From a bacterium (GTDB taxonomy: Bacteria > Bacillota > Bacilli > Lactobacillales > Streptococcaceae): DNA of 64,000 nucleotides. Of the stretch, positions 1-9,518 are shown piece after piece; the stretch's first letter is position 1, and the number at the start of each line of letters is the position of its first letter. The DNA is taken from assembly GCA_905221325.1 (NCBI GenBank), contig CAJNCS010000001.1:233278-297277 (forward strand), given 5' to 3'. Under the pieces are notes generated by a model. That model was not told the origin of the DNA and made no database searches. It saw nothing but the letters and a program-made list of their open reading frames with translations. The position numbers were made by a program, and so were the translations under genes.

Positions 1-447
1 GTGACTTGGATCCACTCCCACTTCAATCCAGCGGTTGTAAGAATCTTTATCGTCTGGATAGTAGGTCATGTAAAGTTTTTCAGCTGGGAAGTCAAACCAT
101 TCTGGGCTTGTCAAAAGCTCATAAGCCCAAGTGATAGCTTCATCACGGAAGTAATCCCCGATAGAGAAGTTCCCCAACATTTCAAACATGGTATGGTGAC
201 GCGCAGTCTTTCCTACGTTTTCGATGTCGTTGGTACGGATAGCTTTTTGCGCATTGGTAATACGCGGATTTTCAGGGATAATGGTTCCGTCAAAGTATTT
301 CTTAAGGGTTGCTACCCCAGAGTTGATCCACAAAAGAGTTGGGTCATTTACAGGAACCAAACTGACTGATGGTTCTACAGAGTGGCCTTTGGTCGCCCAG
401 AAATCAAGCCACATTTGGCGTACTTGTGCACTAGATAGTTGTTTCAT
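1..447 (-). CDS. alaS: Alanyl-tRNA synthetase, N-terminal part (runs off the left edge)
   Basis: Reading the minus strand from the ATG at 447 gives 149 in-frame codons starting [20 protein letters not shown], the conserved class II AlaRS N-terminus, followed by the catalytic-core stretch with [19 protein letters not shown]. The enzyme charges tRNA-Ala in the cytoplasm. No stop is reached; the rest of the gene lies outside the window. It follows the LURP-one-like gene by 21 bp, and both lie behind an Ala-type T-box leader, so expression should respond to uncharged tRNA-Ala. The family assignment is firm. Confidence 0.97.
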   Translation of the reverse strand, partial: MKQLSSAQVRQMWLDFWATKGHSVEPSVSLVPVNDPTLLWINSGVATLKKYFDGTIIPENPRITNAQKAIRTNDIENVGKTARHHTMFEMLGNFSIGDYFRDEAITWAYELLTSPEWFDFPAEKLYMTYYPDDKDSYNRWIEVGVDPSH

Positions 448-468
448 AATATCTCCTTATTTACTTGT

Positions 469-954
469 TTAATTTGATTGGCTTTCTAGCATCTCCACAT
501 AGTCGATCGCGACACAGAGGGAAATGACCAGATCTGCATAAGAGTCTTCATAGACGGTTACGGTGTAAGTTGATGTTAAATGGAAAATCTCTTTCTGAAT
601 CTCGGCGACAAGCTGATCACGATCATCCAGCAATTTGAAATTCAAATCCCAGATATTGCCTTCGATACGAAGCCCTAGATGATCAAACTCATACTTATCT
701 CGCCAGAAGGTCAACTTCTTACGAATGACGAAATTGGAACCGTTTCGTAGCTGAATAGTAAAGCGAGGAAGTAAGGTGAAAAATTCTTTACTGATCTCAC
801 TGACTTGCTCACCATAGGCGTCATAGATGATAAAGGTCTTAGGAATTTGGAAGAAAGAGCCCTCCACCTGATAGTTCACTACTCCTCTATCATCCTTGAT
901 ATCGAAGCGTTCGCCTCCAAGACGAAACTTTTGTTTCACGAGAAATGTCTTCAT
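469..954 (-). CDS. LURP-one-related (YxjI-like) protein
   Basis: A protein of about 161 residues beginning MKTFLVKQKFRLGGERFDIK. The alternating beta-rich pattern (FDIKDDRG, YQVEGSFF, LLPRFTIQLRNG, and the DLVISLCVAIDYVEML helix near the C-terminus) matches the LURP-one-related/YxjI family, a tubby-like beta barrel around one C-terminal helix. No enzymatic activity is established for bacterial members. An earlier in-frame start (966) exists, but the MKTF start follows a GGAGG-type site. It lies between the T-box and alaS, so it is very probably co-transcribed with alaS. Whether it has any link to translation is unknown. Confidence 0.8.
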   Translation of the reverse strand: MKTFLVKQKFRLGGERFDIKDDRGVVNYQVEGSFFQIPKTFIIYDAYGEQVSEISKEFFTLLPRFTIQLRNGSNFVIRKKLTFWRDKYEFDHLGLRIEGNIWDLNFKLLDDRDQLVAEIQKEIFHLTSTYTVTVYEDSYADLVISLCVAIDYVEMLESQSN

Positions 955-969
955 AAACACCTCCAAAAA

Positions 970-1160
970 TCAAAAGACAAGCTCACATCACGAAGGGCGA
1001 AAAACCGCGGTACCACCTTCATTCAATGAACTTGTCATTCTCTTATTCTTATGCAATTGTGTGATTGAGTAGCATGACTTCCTAGCTTAGATGGCTCGCA
1101 GCACCGCCATTTCTCTGGACTAAGACAACTGAAAATCAATTCTCAACTTTCTTATTATAT
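970..1160 (-). promoter_or_regulatory. T-box riboswitch, alanine type
   Basis: On the minus strand this leader carries the T-box core AAGGTGGTACCGCGG (complement at about 1004-1018), which pairs with uncharged tRNA acceptor ends. Upstream lies a stem I-like segment with GGTGCTGCGAGCC. A GCT triplet followed by A (complement of 1071-1073) near the 3' base of stem I is a plausible Ala specifier. Downstream, GACAAG...CTTGTC and GAAGG...CCCTTC arms followed by a T-rich run can form the competing terminator. The first downstream genes are a LURP-one-like gene and alaS, which agrees with Ala specificity. Confidence 0.88.
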
Positions 1161-1228
1161 CGTTTTTTTAAGCTTGCGTCAACTGGAAATCATCTCCATT
1201 GAATCAGACCAATTCCCTACATCTCCAA

Positions 1229-1480
1229 TTACTTTTTCAGGATATATTTTTTCTTACTGCCATTTTTCTTTTTATCCCAACTTTTATCCCAAAGTTTTGA
1301 ATTGTTAAAGATAGCTACGAAAATATTTGCAAATATAAAGAACCCTATCACCAAATGTATGGAATCAGTTGTTAGGTATTGTCGATCCAAACCATCCTTT
1401 AGAGAGAATAGTATAACAGTTTGCTGAACAGTCAAAAGGGCTGGCCAAAAAAATTTTTTGAAAAAAGTAGATATTTTCAT
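1229..1480 (-). CDS. Small hypothetical membrane protein (83 aa)
   Basis: I do not recognise the family. The 83-residue product has two hydrophobic stretches, about residues 10-26 and 42-58 (VIGFFIFANIFVAIF), and a very basic tail rich in Lys. This suggests a small two-pass membrane protein with a cytoplasmic lysine-rich end. The Shine-Dalgarno is weak, but a good promoter lies about 33 bp upstream of the start. It stands alone between the potABCD operon and the T-box leader. A homologous small ORF sits at the same place in pneumococcal genomes as I recall them. Confidence 0.6.
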   Translation of the reverse strand: MKISTFFKKFFWPALLTVQQTVILFSLKDGLDRQYLTTDSIHLVIGFFIFANIFVAIFNNSKLWDKSWDKKKNGSKKKYILKK

Positions 1481-1512
1481 TATTTGTTACCGCTTTCTGT
1501 AAGGTTAAGCTT

Positions 1513-1541
1513 AGTATACTACTAGGCAAGAAAATAAGCAA
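1513..1541 (-). promoter_or_regulatory. Sigma-A-type promoter of the 83-aa membrane gene
   Basis: On the minus strand TTGCTT (complement of 1536-1541), a 17-bp spacer and TATACT (complement of 1513-1518). The position suits the gene starting at 1480. Confidence 0.55.
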
Positions 1542-1584
1542 CTAGAATAGAAAAAGATATGGCTATAAAAGCTAACTTCTATTA

Positions 1585-1613
1585 AAAAACGAACCAGCTG
1601 ACTGATTCGTTTT
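1585..1613 (-). terminator. Rho-independent terminator of potABCD
   Basis: Minus-strand hairpin with arms ACGAA-CAG and CTG-TTCGT followed by a run of T, lying about 15-40 bp beyond the potD stop. Confidence 0.75.
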
Positions 1614-1627
1614 CATCCGTTTAACTC

Positions 1628-2698
1628 CTACTTCCGATACATTTTAAACTGTAGGAAGAGGTCACTATATTTTCCTGTCCATTTATGGTCAAATTTCTCA
1701 TAAACTTCTAGGTTTTTCATGGTATCAGCGTCTGGATAGAAGGACTTGTCTTCTTTGGTCTCCTCTGGGAGCAGTTCCTTAGCCGTGTTATTTGGTGTTG
1801 CATAGCCGACATATTCCGCATTTTTAAGGGCATTTTCGGGTTTCAACATAAAGTTGATAAAGGCATAAGCTGCATCTTGGTTTTTCACAGTTTTTGGAAT
1901 GACCATGTTATCAAACCAGAGATTGCTGGCCTCAGTCGGAACGACATATTTGAGGTTAGGATTTTTCTCCAACATCTGGCTGGCTTCCCCAGAGAAGGTC
2001 ACGCCGATAGCAGCATTATTCTGAATCATGTAACCCTTCATCTCGTCGGCAACGATGGCCTTGATATTTGGAGTCAGTTTGTAGAGCTTATCCACTGTCT
2101 CTTCCAACTGCTGAGGATCCTTTGAGTTGAGGCTGTAACCGAGCGAGTTAAGCCCGAGTCCCAGCACCTCACGCGCCCCATCAAAAAGCATGATGGAATC
2201 CTTATATTCTGGCTTCCAGAGGTCATCCCAATGCTCGGGCGCCTCATCTACCATGGTTTCATTGTAGACAATTCCCAAGGTTCCCCAGAAATAAGGAATG
2301 GAGAATTTATTGCCCGGGTCAAAAGACTGGTTGAGGAACTCAGGTCCGATATTTTCGATTCCTTCAATTTTTGAATAATCAAGCGGAACCAAAAGGTCTT
2401 CGTCCTTCATCTTGTTGATCATGTACTCACTTGGGATGGCAATGTCGTAGGTCGTTCCACCCTGCTTAATCTTGGTATACATGGCTTCGTTGGAGTCAAA
2501 GGTCTCGTACTGGACTTGGATTCCAGTTTCTTCTGTAAATTGCTCCAAGAGTTCGGGATCGATGTAGTCCCCCCAGTTGTAGATAACCAATTTTTGACTA
2601 TCTCGACTGTTGATTTTACTATCTAGATGCGTCGCAATCCCCCACAAGACAAGGATAATCGCTACAATTCCTGCTAAAAATGAATAGAGTTTTTTCAT
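1628..2698 (-). CDS. potD: Spermidine/putrescine ABC transporter substrate-binding protein PotD
   Basis: The 356-residue protein binds polyamines outside the membrane and hands them to PotBC. After an N-terminal hydrophobic segment (about residues 5-22) it shows the PotD/PotF signature LVIYNWGDYIDPELLEQF, then TYDIAIPSEYMI and the IPYFWGTLGIVYN pocket region. The N-terminus has no lipobox cysteine, so the protein looks like a signal-anchored rather than lipidated binding protein, as in pneumococcal PotD as I recall it. It is the last gene of potABCD and overlaps potC by 4 bp. Polyamine uptake in streptococci is linked to stress tolerance and virulence. Confidence 0.97.
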   Translation of the reverse strand: MKKLYSFLAGIVAIILVLWGIATHLDSKINSRDSQKLVIYNWGDYIDPELLEQFTEETGIQVQYETFDSNEAMYTKIKQGGTTYDIAIPSEYMINKMKDEDLLVPLDYSKIEGIENIGPEFLNQSFDPGNKFSIPYFWGTLGIVYNETMVDEAPEHWDDLWKPEYKDSIMLFDGAREVLGLGLNSLGYSLNSKDPQQLEETVDKLYKLTPNIKAIVADEMKGYMIQNNAAIGVTFSGEASQMLEKNPNLKYVVPTEASNLWFDNMVIPKTVKNQDAAYAFINFMLKPENALKNAEYVGYATPNNTAKELLPEETKEDKSFYPDADTMKNLEVYEKFDHKWTGKYSDLFLQFKMYRK

Positions 2699-3468
2699 GC
2701 TTGCTCCTCCTTCTCACGTGAGATAAAGTAATATCCAACTACTAGGATAATACTAAAGAGAAAGACAAGGGCAGACAGGGCATTGATCTCTAGCGAAATT
2801 CCCTTACGAGCACGAGAGTAAATTTCGACTGACAGGGTTGAAAAGCCATTTCCTGTCACAAAGAAGGTTACGGCAAAGTCATCTAGCGAATAGGTGAAGG
2901 CCATGAAATAACCTGCAATGATAGACGGAGTCAGGTAAGGAAGCATAATTTCCTTGAACATCTGAAATTGACTGGCTCCCAAGTCATAAGCCGCATGAAT
3001 CATGTCGTTATTCATTTCCTTGAGACGAGGCAAGACCATCAAGACCACGATAGGGATGGAGAAGGCCACGTGACTAGATAAAACCGTCAAAAAGCCAAGT
3101 GAAAACTTAAGCTGGGTAAAGAGAATCAAGAAGCTGGCACCAATCATAACGTCAGGCGCAACCATGAGGATATTATTGAGTGATAGAAAGGCTTCTTGGT
3201 ATTTCTTACGAGACTGGTAGATGTAGATAGCACCGAAAGTCCCGATAATGGTCGCTATCAAGGCAGATAGAAAGGCCAAGAAAAAGGTTTGGGTGAGGAT
3301 CAACATGAGACGACCATCACCAAACATAGTTTTAAAATGGCTCAAGCTAAAGCCGGTAAAACTGTTCATATCATCCCCTGCGTTAAAGGCGTAGCCAATC
3401 AGGTAAAAAATTGGCAAGTAAAGGATGATAAAGACAAAGGCTAAGTAGATATTGGCAAATTTTTTCAT
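2695..3468 (-). CDS. potC: Spermidine/putrescine ABC transporter permease PotC
   Basis: An inner-membrane permease of about 257 residues starting [20 protein letters not shown]. It has about six hydrophobic segments and the permease EAA loop (AAYDLGASQFQMFKEIMLP) that contacts the ATPase. I chose the start at 3468 because it follows AAGGAGAG; a longer in-frame start at 3495 lies inside potB. It overlaps potB by 4 bp and potD by 4 bp, which is typical of translational coupling within potABCD. Confidence 0.95.
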   Translation of the reverse strand: MKKFANIYLAFVFIILYLPIFYLIGYAFNAGDDMNSFTGFSLSHFKTMFGDGRLMLILTQTFFLAFLSALIATIIGTFGAIYIYQSRKKYQEAFLSLNNILMVAPDVMIGASFLILFTQLKFSLGFLTVLSSHVAFSIPIVVLMVLPRLKEMNNDMIHAAYDLGASQFQMFKEIMLPYLTPSIIAGYFMAFTYSLDDFAVTFFVTGNGFSTLSVEIYSRARKGISLEINALSALVFLFSIILVVGYYFISREKEEQA

Positions 3469-4271
3469 CGTTCTCTCCTTTCCTTGGTCACCCACATGGT
3501 GAGAAACATGGTCAGGATGAGAATCACACCGATGGTTGAACCCATACCGTAGTTGTCATTTGTCAGGAAGTTTTGCTCAATGGCTGTCCCCAGCGTAATA
3601 ACACGGTTTCCACCAATCAAACGAGTCAGCATGAAGAGACTCAAGCTTGGAATAAAGACAGATTGGACTCCGCTTCGCACCCCATTCATAGACAGAGGGA
3701 AGATGACGTGGCGGAAGGTTTCCCATTTGGTCGCCCCCAAGTCATAACTGGCATTGATAAGATTGTTATCCATATCGTCCAAGACGTTGAAAATCGGCAA
3801 AATCATAAATGGAAGCTCGATGTAGCTTGCGACAAAGATAAAGGAGAAATCCGTAAAAAGCAACTGTTGCGAACCAATTCCGATGAATTCCAAGAATTGG
3901 TTAATAGACCCATTCTGACCAAAAATTCCTATAAAGGCATAGGCCTTAAGAAGCAGATTGATCCAGGTTGGTAGGATAATCAGCATGAGCCAGAGTTGAC
4001 GGTGCTTGAGACGAGTCAAAAAAAGAGCTGTTGGATAGCTGATGAGAAGCGTCACCATGGTCACAATCCCCGCATAGAGAACTGAATTGAAGCTCATTTT
4101 GAGATAGGTCAAGTTTTGTGACGCAAAGTAGGATTTATAGTTTTCTAAACTAAACTGCCCTTCGATGTTGAAAAAGGATTGTCCAAAAATCAAGACTAAG
4201 GGTGCGAGGACAAAGAGTGCAATCCAAAGCATATAGGGCACTACAAAGAGTTTAGAGGTTGTTTTCTTCAT
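3465..4271 (-). CDS. potB: Spermidine/putrescine ABC transporter permease PotB
   Basis: A 268-residue membrane permease that forms the channel with PotC. Six hydrophobic segments are visible, and the EAA motif reads [20 protein letters not shown]. The start [14 protein letters not shown] lies 20 bp inside the end of potA, and the end overlaps potC by 4 bp. Family and operon position agree with PotB. Confidence 0.95.
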   Translation of the reverse strand: MKKTTSKLFVVPYMLWIALFVLAPLVLIFGQSFFNIEGQFSLENYKSYFASQNLTYLKMSFNSVLYAGIVTMVTLLISYPTALFLTRLKHRQLWLMLIILPTWINLLLKAYAFIGIFGQNGSINQFLEFIGIGSQQLLFTDFSFIFVASYIELPFMILPIFNVLDDMDNNLINASYDLGATKWETFRHVIFPLSMNGVRSGVQSVFIPSLSLFMLTRLIGGNRVITLGTAIEQNFLTNDNYGMGSTIGVILILTMFLTMWVTKERRER

Positions 4272-5409
4272 CTCTTTCCTCCTCGATTGCGTTAATCAGA
4301 CCTGCTTCTTGCTCTTCGATTTCTACATACTCCTCGATACGAGCATCGAACTCTTCTTCAGTTTCGTTGAGACGCATGATGTGGATGTCTTCTGGTTCAA
4401 AGTCCAGACCGATTTCCTCACCCACAATGGCCTTACGAGTCGAGTGGATCATCCATTCATTTCCGAGTTCGTCATAGGCGATGATCTCATAGTGAACCCC
4501 ACGGAAGAGCTGGGTATCAACTTTAACTTGGAGCTTGCCTTCTTCAGGAAGGGTAATGCGCAAGTCCTCTGGACGAATGACAACCTCAACTGGCTCATTT
4601 GGCTTCATCCCACCATCGACCGCTTCAAAGCGTTTGCCATTGAACTTGACCAAGTAGTCTTCAATCATGGTTCCTGGCAAGATGTTGGACTCACCGATAA
4701 AGGTGGCAACAAAGTGGTTGATCGGCTCATCGTAGATGTCCACTGGCGTTCCTGACTGAACAATCTCGCCATCGTTCATAACGAAAATCCAGTCACTCAT
4801 GGCGAGGGCTTCTTCTTGATCGTGAGTGACAAAGACAAAGGTAATCCCCAATCGTTGTTGCAGTTCACGCAGTTCGTACTGCATGTCTGTTCGCAACTTC
4901 AAGTCCAGCGCTGATAAAGGCTCGTCCAGCAAGACCACACGGGGTTGGTTGATGATGGCACGGGCAATGGCTACACGCTGACGTTGTCCTCCAGATAGCT
5001 TGCGGATGGAACGTTTTTCATAACCTTCCAACTGAACCATCTTGAGAACTTCCGCTACACGCTGCTCAATTTCTTTCTTGTCAATCTTACGCAAGCGGAG
5101 CGGAAAGGCAACATTTTCAAACACATTCATATGTGGAAACAAGGCATAGGATTGAAAGACCGTATGGACGTCTCGCTTGTTGGTCGGGATGTCGTTGATC
5201 CGCACCCCATCCAACAAAATATCTCCCGTCGTCGCATCCAGTAAACCTGCAATGATGTTCAGAATGGTTGATTTTCCTGAACCAGATGCGCCCAAAAGAG
5301 TGTAGAACTTTCCTTCTTCCAACTCAAAGTTAATGTCTTTGAGAACCTTGGTGTTGCTGTCTTCAAAAACTTTAGAGACGTTTTTGAATTCGATAATTGG
5401 TTTTTTCAA
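4252..5409 (-). CDS. potA: Spermidine/putrescine ABC transporter ATP-binding protein PotA
   Basis: A 385-residue ATPase energising polyamine import. Walker [10 protein letters not shown] is near residue 38, the ABC signature is [15 protein letters not shown], Walker [13 protein letters not shown] and the H-loop [18 protein letters not shown]-like C-terminal region (about 280-345) follows, then an acidic Glu-rich tail. The start is a TTG (MKKPIIEF) about 11 nt after AAGGA; a nearby ATG is in another frame. In pneumococcus murB and potABCD are known to be co-transcribed. Here 158 bp separate them. Confidence 0.97.
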   Translation of the reverse strand: MKKPIIEFKNVSKVFEDSNTKVLKDINFELEEGKFYTLLGASGSGKSTILNIIAGLLDATTGDILLDGVRINDIPTNKRDVHTVFQSYALFPHMNVFENVAFPLRLRKIDKKEIEQRVAEVLKMVQLEGYEKRSIRKLSGGQRQRVAIARAIINQPRVVLLDEPLSALDLKLRTDMQYELRELQQRLGITFVFVTHDQEEALAMSDWIFVMNDGEIVQSGTPVDIYDEPINHFVATFIGESNILPGTMIEDYLVKFNGKRFEAVDGGMKPNEPVEVVIRPEDLRITLPEEGKLQVKVDTQLFRGVHYEIIAYDELGNEWMIHSTRKAIVGEEIGLDFEPEDIHIMRLNETEEEFDARIEEYVEIEEQEAGLINAIEEERDEENNL

Positions 5410-5567
5410 TTGGCATAAATTCCTTCTTTTTCATAAATTAACAGATCAGGGCTCTGTCAGGCCGCTACTACCTCTTGCAGGGAGTAAAACCCCCTGCATA
5501 CATCTTCGCTACCGATAGGCTTTCACCCCCTTTCCATTGACATAGCAGCAGCTATTCTGGCGAAACC
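5410..5567 (-). other. murB-potA intergenic region with a GC-rich hairpin
   Basis: No open reading frame of note. On the minus strand GCAGGG...CCCTGC (around 5477-5497) forms a stem with a T-rich loop, lying in a GC-richer stretch than its surroundings. No known riboswitch class is recognised. Its place between two co-transcribed genes makes an attenuator or processing site possible, but this is inference. Confidence 0.35.
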
Positions 5568-6473
5568 TTACTCCTTCTCACCCAAAATTCGAACTTCTCT
5601 CTCAAGAGTAACACCTGAATGTTCCTTTACCTTTTCAATAACAGATTGGATCAAGTCCTCGTAGTCTTTGGCCGTTCCGTCAGCAACATTGATCATAAAA
5701 CCGGCATGCTTTTCAGATACTTCCACACCACCGATACGATAGCCTTTCAAGCCAGCCTCTGAAATTAACTGTCCTGCAAAATGCCCCACTGGACGCTTAA
5801 AGACCGAACCACAAGATGGGTATTCTAGAGGTTGTTTGAGTTCACGTAGGTGCGTCAAGCGATCCATTTCCTGCTTGATGACCTGGTGATTTCCTGGAGC
5901 AAGGGCAAATTTAGCTGACAAGACAATGGCCCCAGAATCCTGAATAGCTGAATGGCGGTAACCAAAAGCCAAGTCCTTGGCAGATAAGGTCTCGATTTCC
6001 CCTTCCTTGGTCAAAACTTGACAAGACTGCAAGATATGAGCAATCTCTCCTCCATAGGCACCCGCATTCATAAAGACAGCACCACCGATGCTCCCTGGAA
6101 TGCCGCAAGCAAACTCAAAACCAGTTAAACTATGACGAAGGGCAATACGTGTCGTTTCAATCAAATTAGCACCAGCTTCAGCTTCAATAGTGTAACCATC
6201 AACTGAAACGTTATTAAGCTTATCGCACAAGATGACAAAACCACGGATCCCACCTTCACGAACGATGATATTGCTGGCATTTCCTAGCACCATCCAAGGA
6301 ATATTCTCTTGATTGGCAAATTGAACAACACGCGCCATCTCATAGCGATTGCGTGGCAAAACTAGGTAATCCGCTCGACCTCCTACCTTGGTATAGGTAT
6401 AGGTCTTCAAGGGTTCCTTGAAACGAATATCGATTCCTTCTAATTGTTCTTGTATTTTAGTTACGAATGTCAT
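5568..6473 (-). CDS. murB: UDP-N-acetylenolpyruvoylglucosamine reductase MurB
   Basis: A cytoplasmic flavoenzyme of 301 residues that reduces UDP-GlcNAc-enolpyruvate to UDP-MurNAc in peptidoglycan synthesis. Visible are [14 protein letters not shown] in the FAD-binding domain, [13 protein letters not shown], the [20 protein letters not shown] signature, and the conserved [11 protein letters not shown] with the catalytic-region serine/cysteine loop. I prefer the start [13 protein letters not shown] at 6473; the ATG at 6482 is too close to the AAAGG ribosome site. It heads the murB-potABCD group. Confidence 0.97.
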   Translation of the reverse strand: MTFVTKIQEQLEGIDIRFKEPLKTYTYTKVGGRADYLVLPRNRYEMARVVQFANQENIPWMVLGNASNIIVREGGIRGFVILCDKLNNVSVDGYTIEAEAGANLIETTRIALRHSLTGFEFACGIPGSIGGAVFMNAGAYGGEIAHILQSCQVLTKEGEIETLSAKDLAFGYRHSAIQDSGAIVLSAKFALAPGNHQVIKQEMDRLTHLRELKQPLEYPSCGSVFKRPVGHFAGQLISEAGLKGYRIGGVEVSEKHAGFMINVADGTAKDYEDLIQSVIEKVKEHSGVTLEREVRILGEKE

Positions 6474-6563
6474 ATCTCTCATCCTTTTGTAAAGTCATTT
6501 CATTATACCATTTTTAAGGGCTTTTGACGACAGGAAAATTCTTGGTGTCAAAGCATTGCGTAA

Positions 6564-6585
6564 AAAAAGAGGTTTCCCTCTTTTT
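6564..6585. terminator. Bidirectional rho-independent terminator between murB and the YhfC-like gene
   Basis: A perfect inverted repeat AAAAAGAGG (6564-6572) and CCTCTTTTT (6577-6585) with a 4-nt loop and T-runs on both strands. It overlaps the 3' end of the YhfC-like gene and should stop transcripts from upstream on the minus strand. Confidence 0.85.
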
Positions 6586-7339
6586 ATGATAATTTTTTCC
6601 AAAATGTAGATTTTGTTAGCCAGATAAAGGCTAGTACTTCTAAAAGAAGAATAACCTCTACTAGAAGTGGATTTGCAATCCATCCCACTTGAGATAAGGC
6701 TGGAGCTAAGTCAAACAAGGCATGCAAACCATAGGCAGCAAAGAGATAGAACCATTTCTTTTGACTAACACTTTGGTAAACCCAGATGGAAAGACCAATT
6801 TGTAGAACTAGGGCAAGCACACGCTCAACTCCTAATAAATAAACCTGCCATACAGAAAGAGACTGAACCGTTTCGAGGGTAGCCTTTGGAAGGAGATTGG
6901 CTACATCAGTATTTGAAGACTGGATGAGTGAAAAGAGGATCAACAAACTGATTAAGCTTCCCATCCCAAGATAGAGCAACTCCAAACCTCCATGTCCCAA
7001 GCCGTAAGCCAAAGCGTCTTTCTCTTCTAGACTTCTCTTTTTCTCCAACCATTTAAAAAAGACAAGGCGGGCAGTTTCCTCAAAGAGGGCAGCCATGGCA
7101 ATCGCGTAAAGAACGTATAGGAAAGGCTGCTCATTCATGAGCGAAATGGTTCCATCTTTTTGCGGATGGAGTACCAGAAGGTGAACAATCTTCTCTAACA
7201 CTTGAGAAGAAACAAAAAATGCGATTGCTCCCAAGCCCATCACTGCAAGAGAGATTTTAAACCGTTTTTTGGCATACCAAGTTCCACCTATTAGAATGAG
7301 AACCAAAACAATCATGGTAAGGATAATATGTACTGTCAT
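6584..7339 (-). CDS. YhfC-family glutamic-type intramembrane protease-like protein
   Basis: A 251-residue polytopic membrane protein with about seven hydrophobic segments. The family hallmarks are FEETARLVFFKWLE (EE then R near residues 86-91) and YGLGHGGLELLYLG, conserved polar motifs inside membrane helices, as in YhfC and CPBP/glutamic membrane proteases. No substrate can be inferred. It starts 9 bp after acetolactate decarboxylase ends, so the two are probably co-transcribed, though a functional link is not obvious. Confidence 0.75.
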   Translation of the reverse strand: MTVHIILTMIVLVLILIGGTWYAKKRFKISLAVMGLGAIAFFVSSQVLEKIVHLLVLHPQKDGTISLMNEQPFLYVLYAIAMAALFEETARLVFFKWLEKKRSLEEKDALAYGLGHGGLELLYLGMGSLISLLILFSLIQSSNTDVANLLPKATLETVQSLSVWQVYLLGVERVLALVLQIGLSIWVYQSVSQKKWFYLFAAYGLHALFDLAPALSQVGWIANPLLVEVILLLEVLAFIWLTKSTFWKKLS

Positions 7340-7348
7340 TTTTTTCTC

Positions 7349-8080
7349 CTATTCTGACTTATCAATATCTTTCTTCATCTCGTCAACGTTAAATTTGGCA
7401 AATAAATACTGGCGATCTTGGACTGGAAAACGTTGGTCCAACTGGTCGACTGCTCCAACCTCGATCATTCCCTCTTTGATAACAAAGTCCATCACATGCC
7501 CGCCAAAGGTCAAATCATCTGAGATAAAATGCAGATGGTATCCTGCAACACTCACCCCATGAAAAATCTCCGGTGTCCAAAATCCAACAATGGTTCCCGA
7601 TACATTTTCACGGCTATATTCAGGTTGGTGAGTCGCGACATCAGCAAACTTGGTATCTGGTGTTGACTTAGGAATCATCCGTACATGCATTTGTGAAAAT
7701 TCGCCATGAATCTTGATGGAACGAAAAAGATTTTCCCCATCATAATAGGACTCAATTCGTTTTTCCAATTCCTTGTCCGTCATCTCAAAACGCTGACGGA
7801 AAATCACTTCTGCCTGATGAGGAACCACTGCTGCATAGGGAATAAGAGCATCCGCTGCCACCTCAACGATTTCAGGCGTTTGACCAGATCCCTTGGCTTG
7901 ATAAGCCTTGCCATCAAGGACAATCAACTCCCCATCAATCGAATCCAATGTTCCCAAGCCAAGGTCGCCATGTTCCAGTAATTCTCCTACGGTCATGGTT
8001 CCACCATAGAGACCTGCCATTAGGGCACCTAAAGTATTGTATTGAAATAATTTAACCGGTTCCTGCACTTTTCTATCCAT
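7349..8080 (-). CDS. budA: Alpha-acetolactate decarboxylase
   Basis: A 243-residue cytoplasmic zinc enzyme turning acetolactate into acetoin, part of pyruvate overflow and branched-chain amino acid balance. The family motif GYHLHFISDDLTFGGHV supplies the metal-binding histidines, and YNTLGALMAGLYGGTMTVGELLEHGDLGLGT is the conserved N-terminal region. The neighbouring divergent MocR-type regulator may control it, which is inference from position. Length matches the family. Confidence 0.95.
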   Translation of the reverse strand: MDRKVQEPVKLFQYNTLGALMAGLYGGTMTVGELLEHGDLGLGTLDSIDGELIVLDGKAYQAKGSGQTPEIVEVAADALIPYAAVVPHQAEVIFRQRFEMTDKELEKRIESYYDGENLFRSIKIHGEFSQMHVRMIPKSTPDTKFADVATHQPEYSRENVSGTIVGFWTPEIFHGVSVAGYHLHFISDDLTFGGHVMDFVIKEGMIEVGAVDQLDQRFPVQDRQYLFAKFNVDEMKKDIDKSE

Positions 8081-8171
8081 TCTCTTTCTTATCTTCTTTA
8101 CAATGAATCATCATACTTTCTAAGTATACCACATTTGCTCCTAGTTGTGAAAGGGAGAAATGCTTTTCCCA

Positions 8172-8200
8172 TTGCAAAGGAGGCAAAAAAAAGGTACAAT
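8172..8200 (+). promoter_or_regulatory. Promoter of the MocR-type regulator
   Basis: TTGCAA (8172-8177), 17-bp spacer, TACAAT (8195-8200), 25 bp before the start codon and followed by the ribosome site GGAGG at 8215-8219. Confidence 0.75.
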
Positions 8201-8225
8201 GTAACAAAATCAACGGAGGTCTGGA

Positions 8226-9497
8226 ATGAAGAAAGAAAGTAAATACCAAGCAGTCGTTTCCTTTCTCAAAAAAGGAATCGAATCAGGAAAATTCCCAACA
8301 GGTAGCCGACTTCCCTCTATCCGTCAACTGAGCCAAGACTTCCACTGTAGCAAGGACACTATCCAACGAGCCCTACTGGAATTACGCCATGAACAATACC
8401 TCTATGCCAAACCCCAAAGTGGCTACTATGTTCTGGAGCAAGGACAGCACCAAGACTTGAAAATCGAAGTCACTGACGAACACGCTAGTGCCTATGATGA
8501 CTTCCGACTCTGTGTCAATGAAACCCTGATAGGCCGAGAAAACTACCTCTTCAACTATTATGACAACCAAGAAGGCCTTGAGGAACTGAGACAATCTGTC
8601 CATCAACTTCTTTTCAACCAAGCCCTCTACTGCAAACCCGACCAACTGGTTCTGACTTCTGGCACCCAGCAAGCTCTCTTTATCCTTTCTCAGATCAACT
8701 TTCCGATCGAGGGAGCGGAGATTTTGGTCGAACAACCGACCTACCACCGGATGAATCGCCTCTTAGTCGCTCAGGGATTGGCCTACCAGACCATTGAACG
8801 CCGTATTGATGGCATTGACCTTGAAGAACTGGAAGAACAGTTCAAATCTGGGAAAATCAAGTTTTTCTATACCATTCCTCGCTTCCACTATCCCCTAGGT
8901 CATTCCTATTCTGATCAGGAAAAAAGGGCTATTCTGGATCTAGCAAACCAGTATGGTGTATATATCGTCGAGGATGATTATCTAGGGGATTTAGACTCTA
9001 AAAAGGGGCAAACCTTCCACTATCTGGATACTGAGGATCGCGTCATTTATATCAAGTCCTTCTCAACAAGTCTCTTTCCAGCCCTTCGTATCACCGCTCT
9101 CATTCTCCCAAATGCCCTAAAAGAGGCTTTTGTTTCCTACAAAAATATCCTGGACTATGACAGCAATCTCATCATGCAAAAAGCTCTCTCTCTTTACATC
9201 GATAGTCAGTTATTTGAAAAAAATCGATTGGCCCGTCTTACCCTTCAAGAGAACTATCAGACTCGGATGAAGGAGCTACTTGAAAAAAACACCTGTCCCT
9301 TGCCTTACTATCCTCTACATGATGGCCTTCTGCTTGATTTGAGGTACTATCCTAAGATTGCCAGTCTCAAACACAGCTCACTCAGACTAGACTTTTTTGA
9401 GAAGGCTTATTTGGACGCCTGTCCTTATCAGTTCGCCAAAGTCTCTCTCGAAAATCTAGAAGAGTTATTAGAATACCTAAAAGCAGAATTGGATTAA
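8226..9497 (+). CDS. MocR-type GntR regulator with aminotransferase domain
   Basis: A 423-residue regulator with an N-terminal GntR winged helix (about 1-75; GSRLPSIRQLSQDFHCSKDTIQRAL) joined to a fold-type I aminotransferase domain (about 105-420). VYIVEDDYLGDL carries the PLP-ring aspartate and VIYIKSFSTSLFPALRI the Schiff-base lysine. MocR proteins sense PLP or amino-compound ligands and control nearby genes. It is divergent from the budA group and convergent with the amino-acid-binding lipoprotein gene. Ligand and targets are unknown. Confidence 0.92.
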   Translation: MKKESKYQAVVSFLKKGIESGKFPTGSRLPSIRQLSQDFHCSKDTIQRALLELRHEQYLYAKPQSGYYVLEQGQHQDLKIEVTDEHASAYDDFRLCVNETLIGRENYLFNYYDNQEGLEELRQSVHQLLFNQALYCKPDQLVLTSGTQQALFILSQINFPIEGAEILVEQPTYHRMNRLLVAQGLAYQTIERRIDGIDLEELEEQFKSGKIKFFYTIPRFHYPLGHSYSDQEKRAILDLANQYGVYIVEDDYLGDLDSKKGQTFHYLDTEDRVIYIKSFSTSLFPALRITALILPNALKEAFVSYKNILDYDSNLIMQKALSLYIDSQLFEKNRLARLTLQENYQTRMKELLEKNTCPLPYYPLHDGLLLDLRYYPKIASLKHSSLRLDFFEKAYLDACPYQFAKVSLENLEELLEYLKAELD

Positions 9498-9518
9498 ATT
9501 CCAACTCTGCTCTTTTTT
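9482..9518. terminator. Bidirectional terminator at convergent gene ends
   Basis: Arms AGCAGAATTGGA (9482-9493) and TCCAACTCTGCT (9500-9511) followed by CTTTTTT. It overlaps the last codons of the MocR gene and serves the convergent lipoprotein gene too. Confidence 0.85.
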
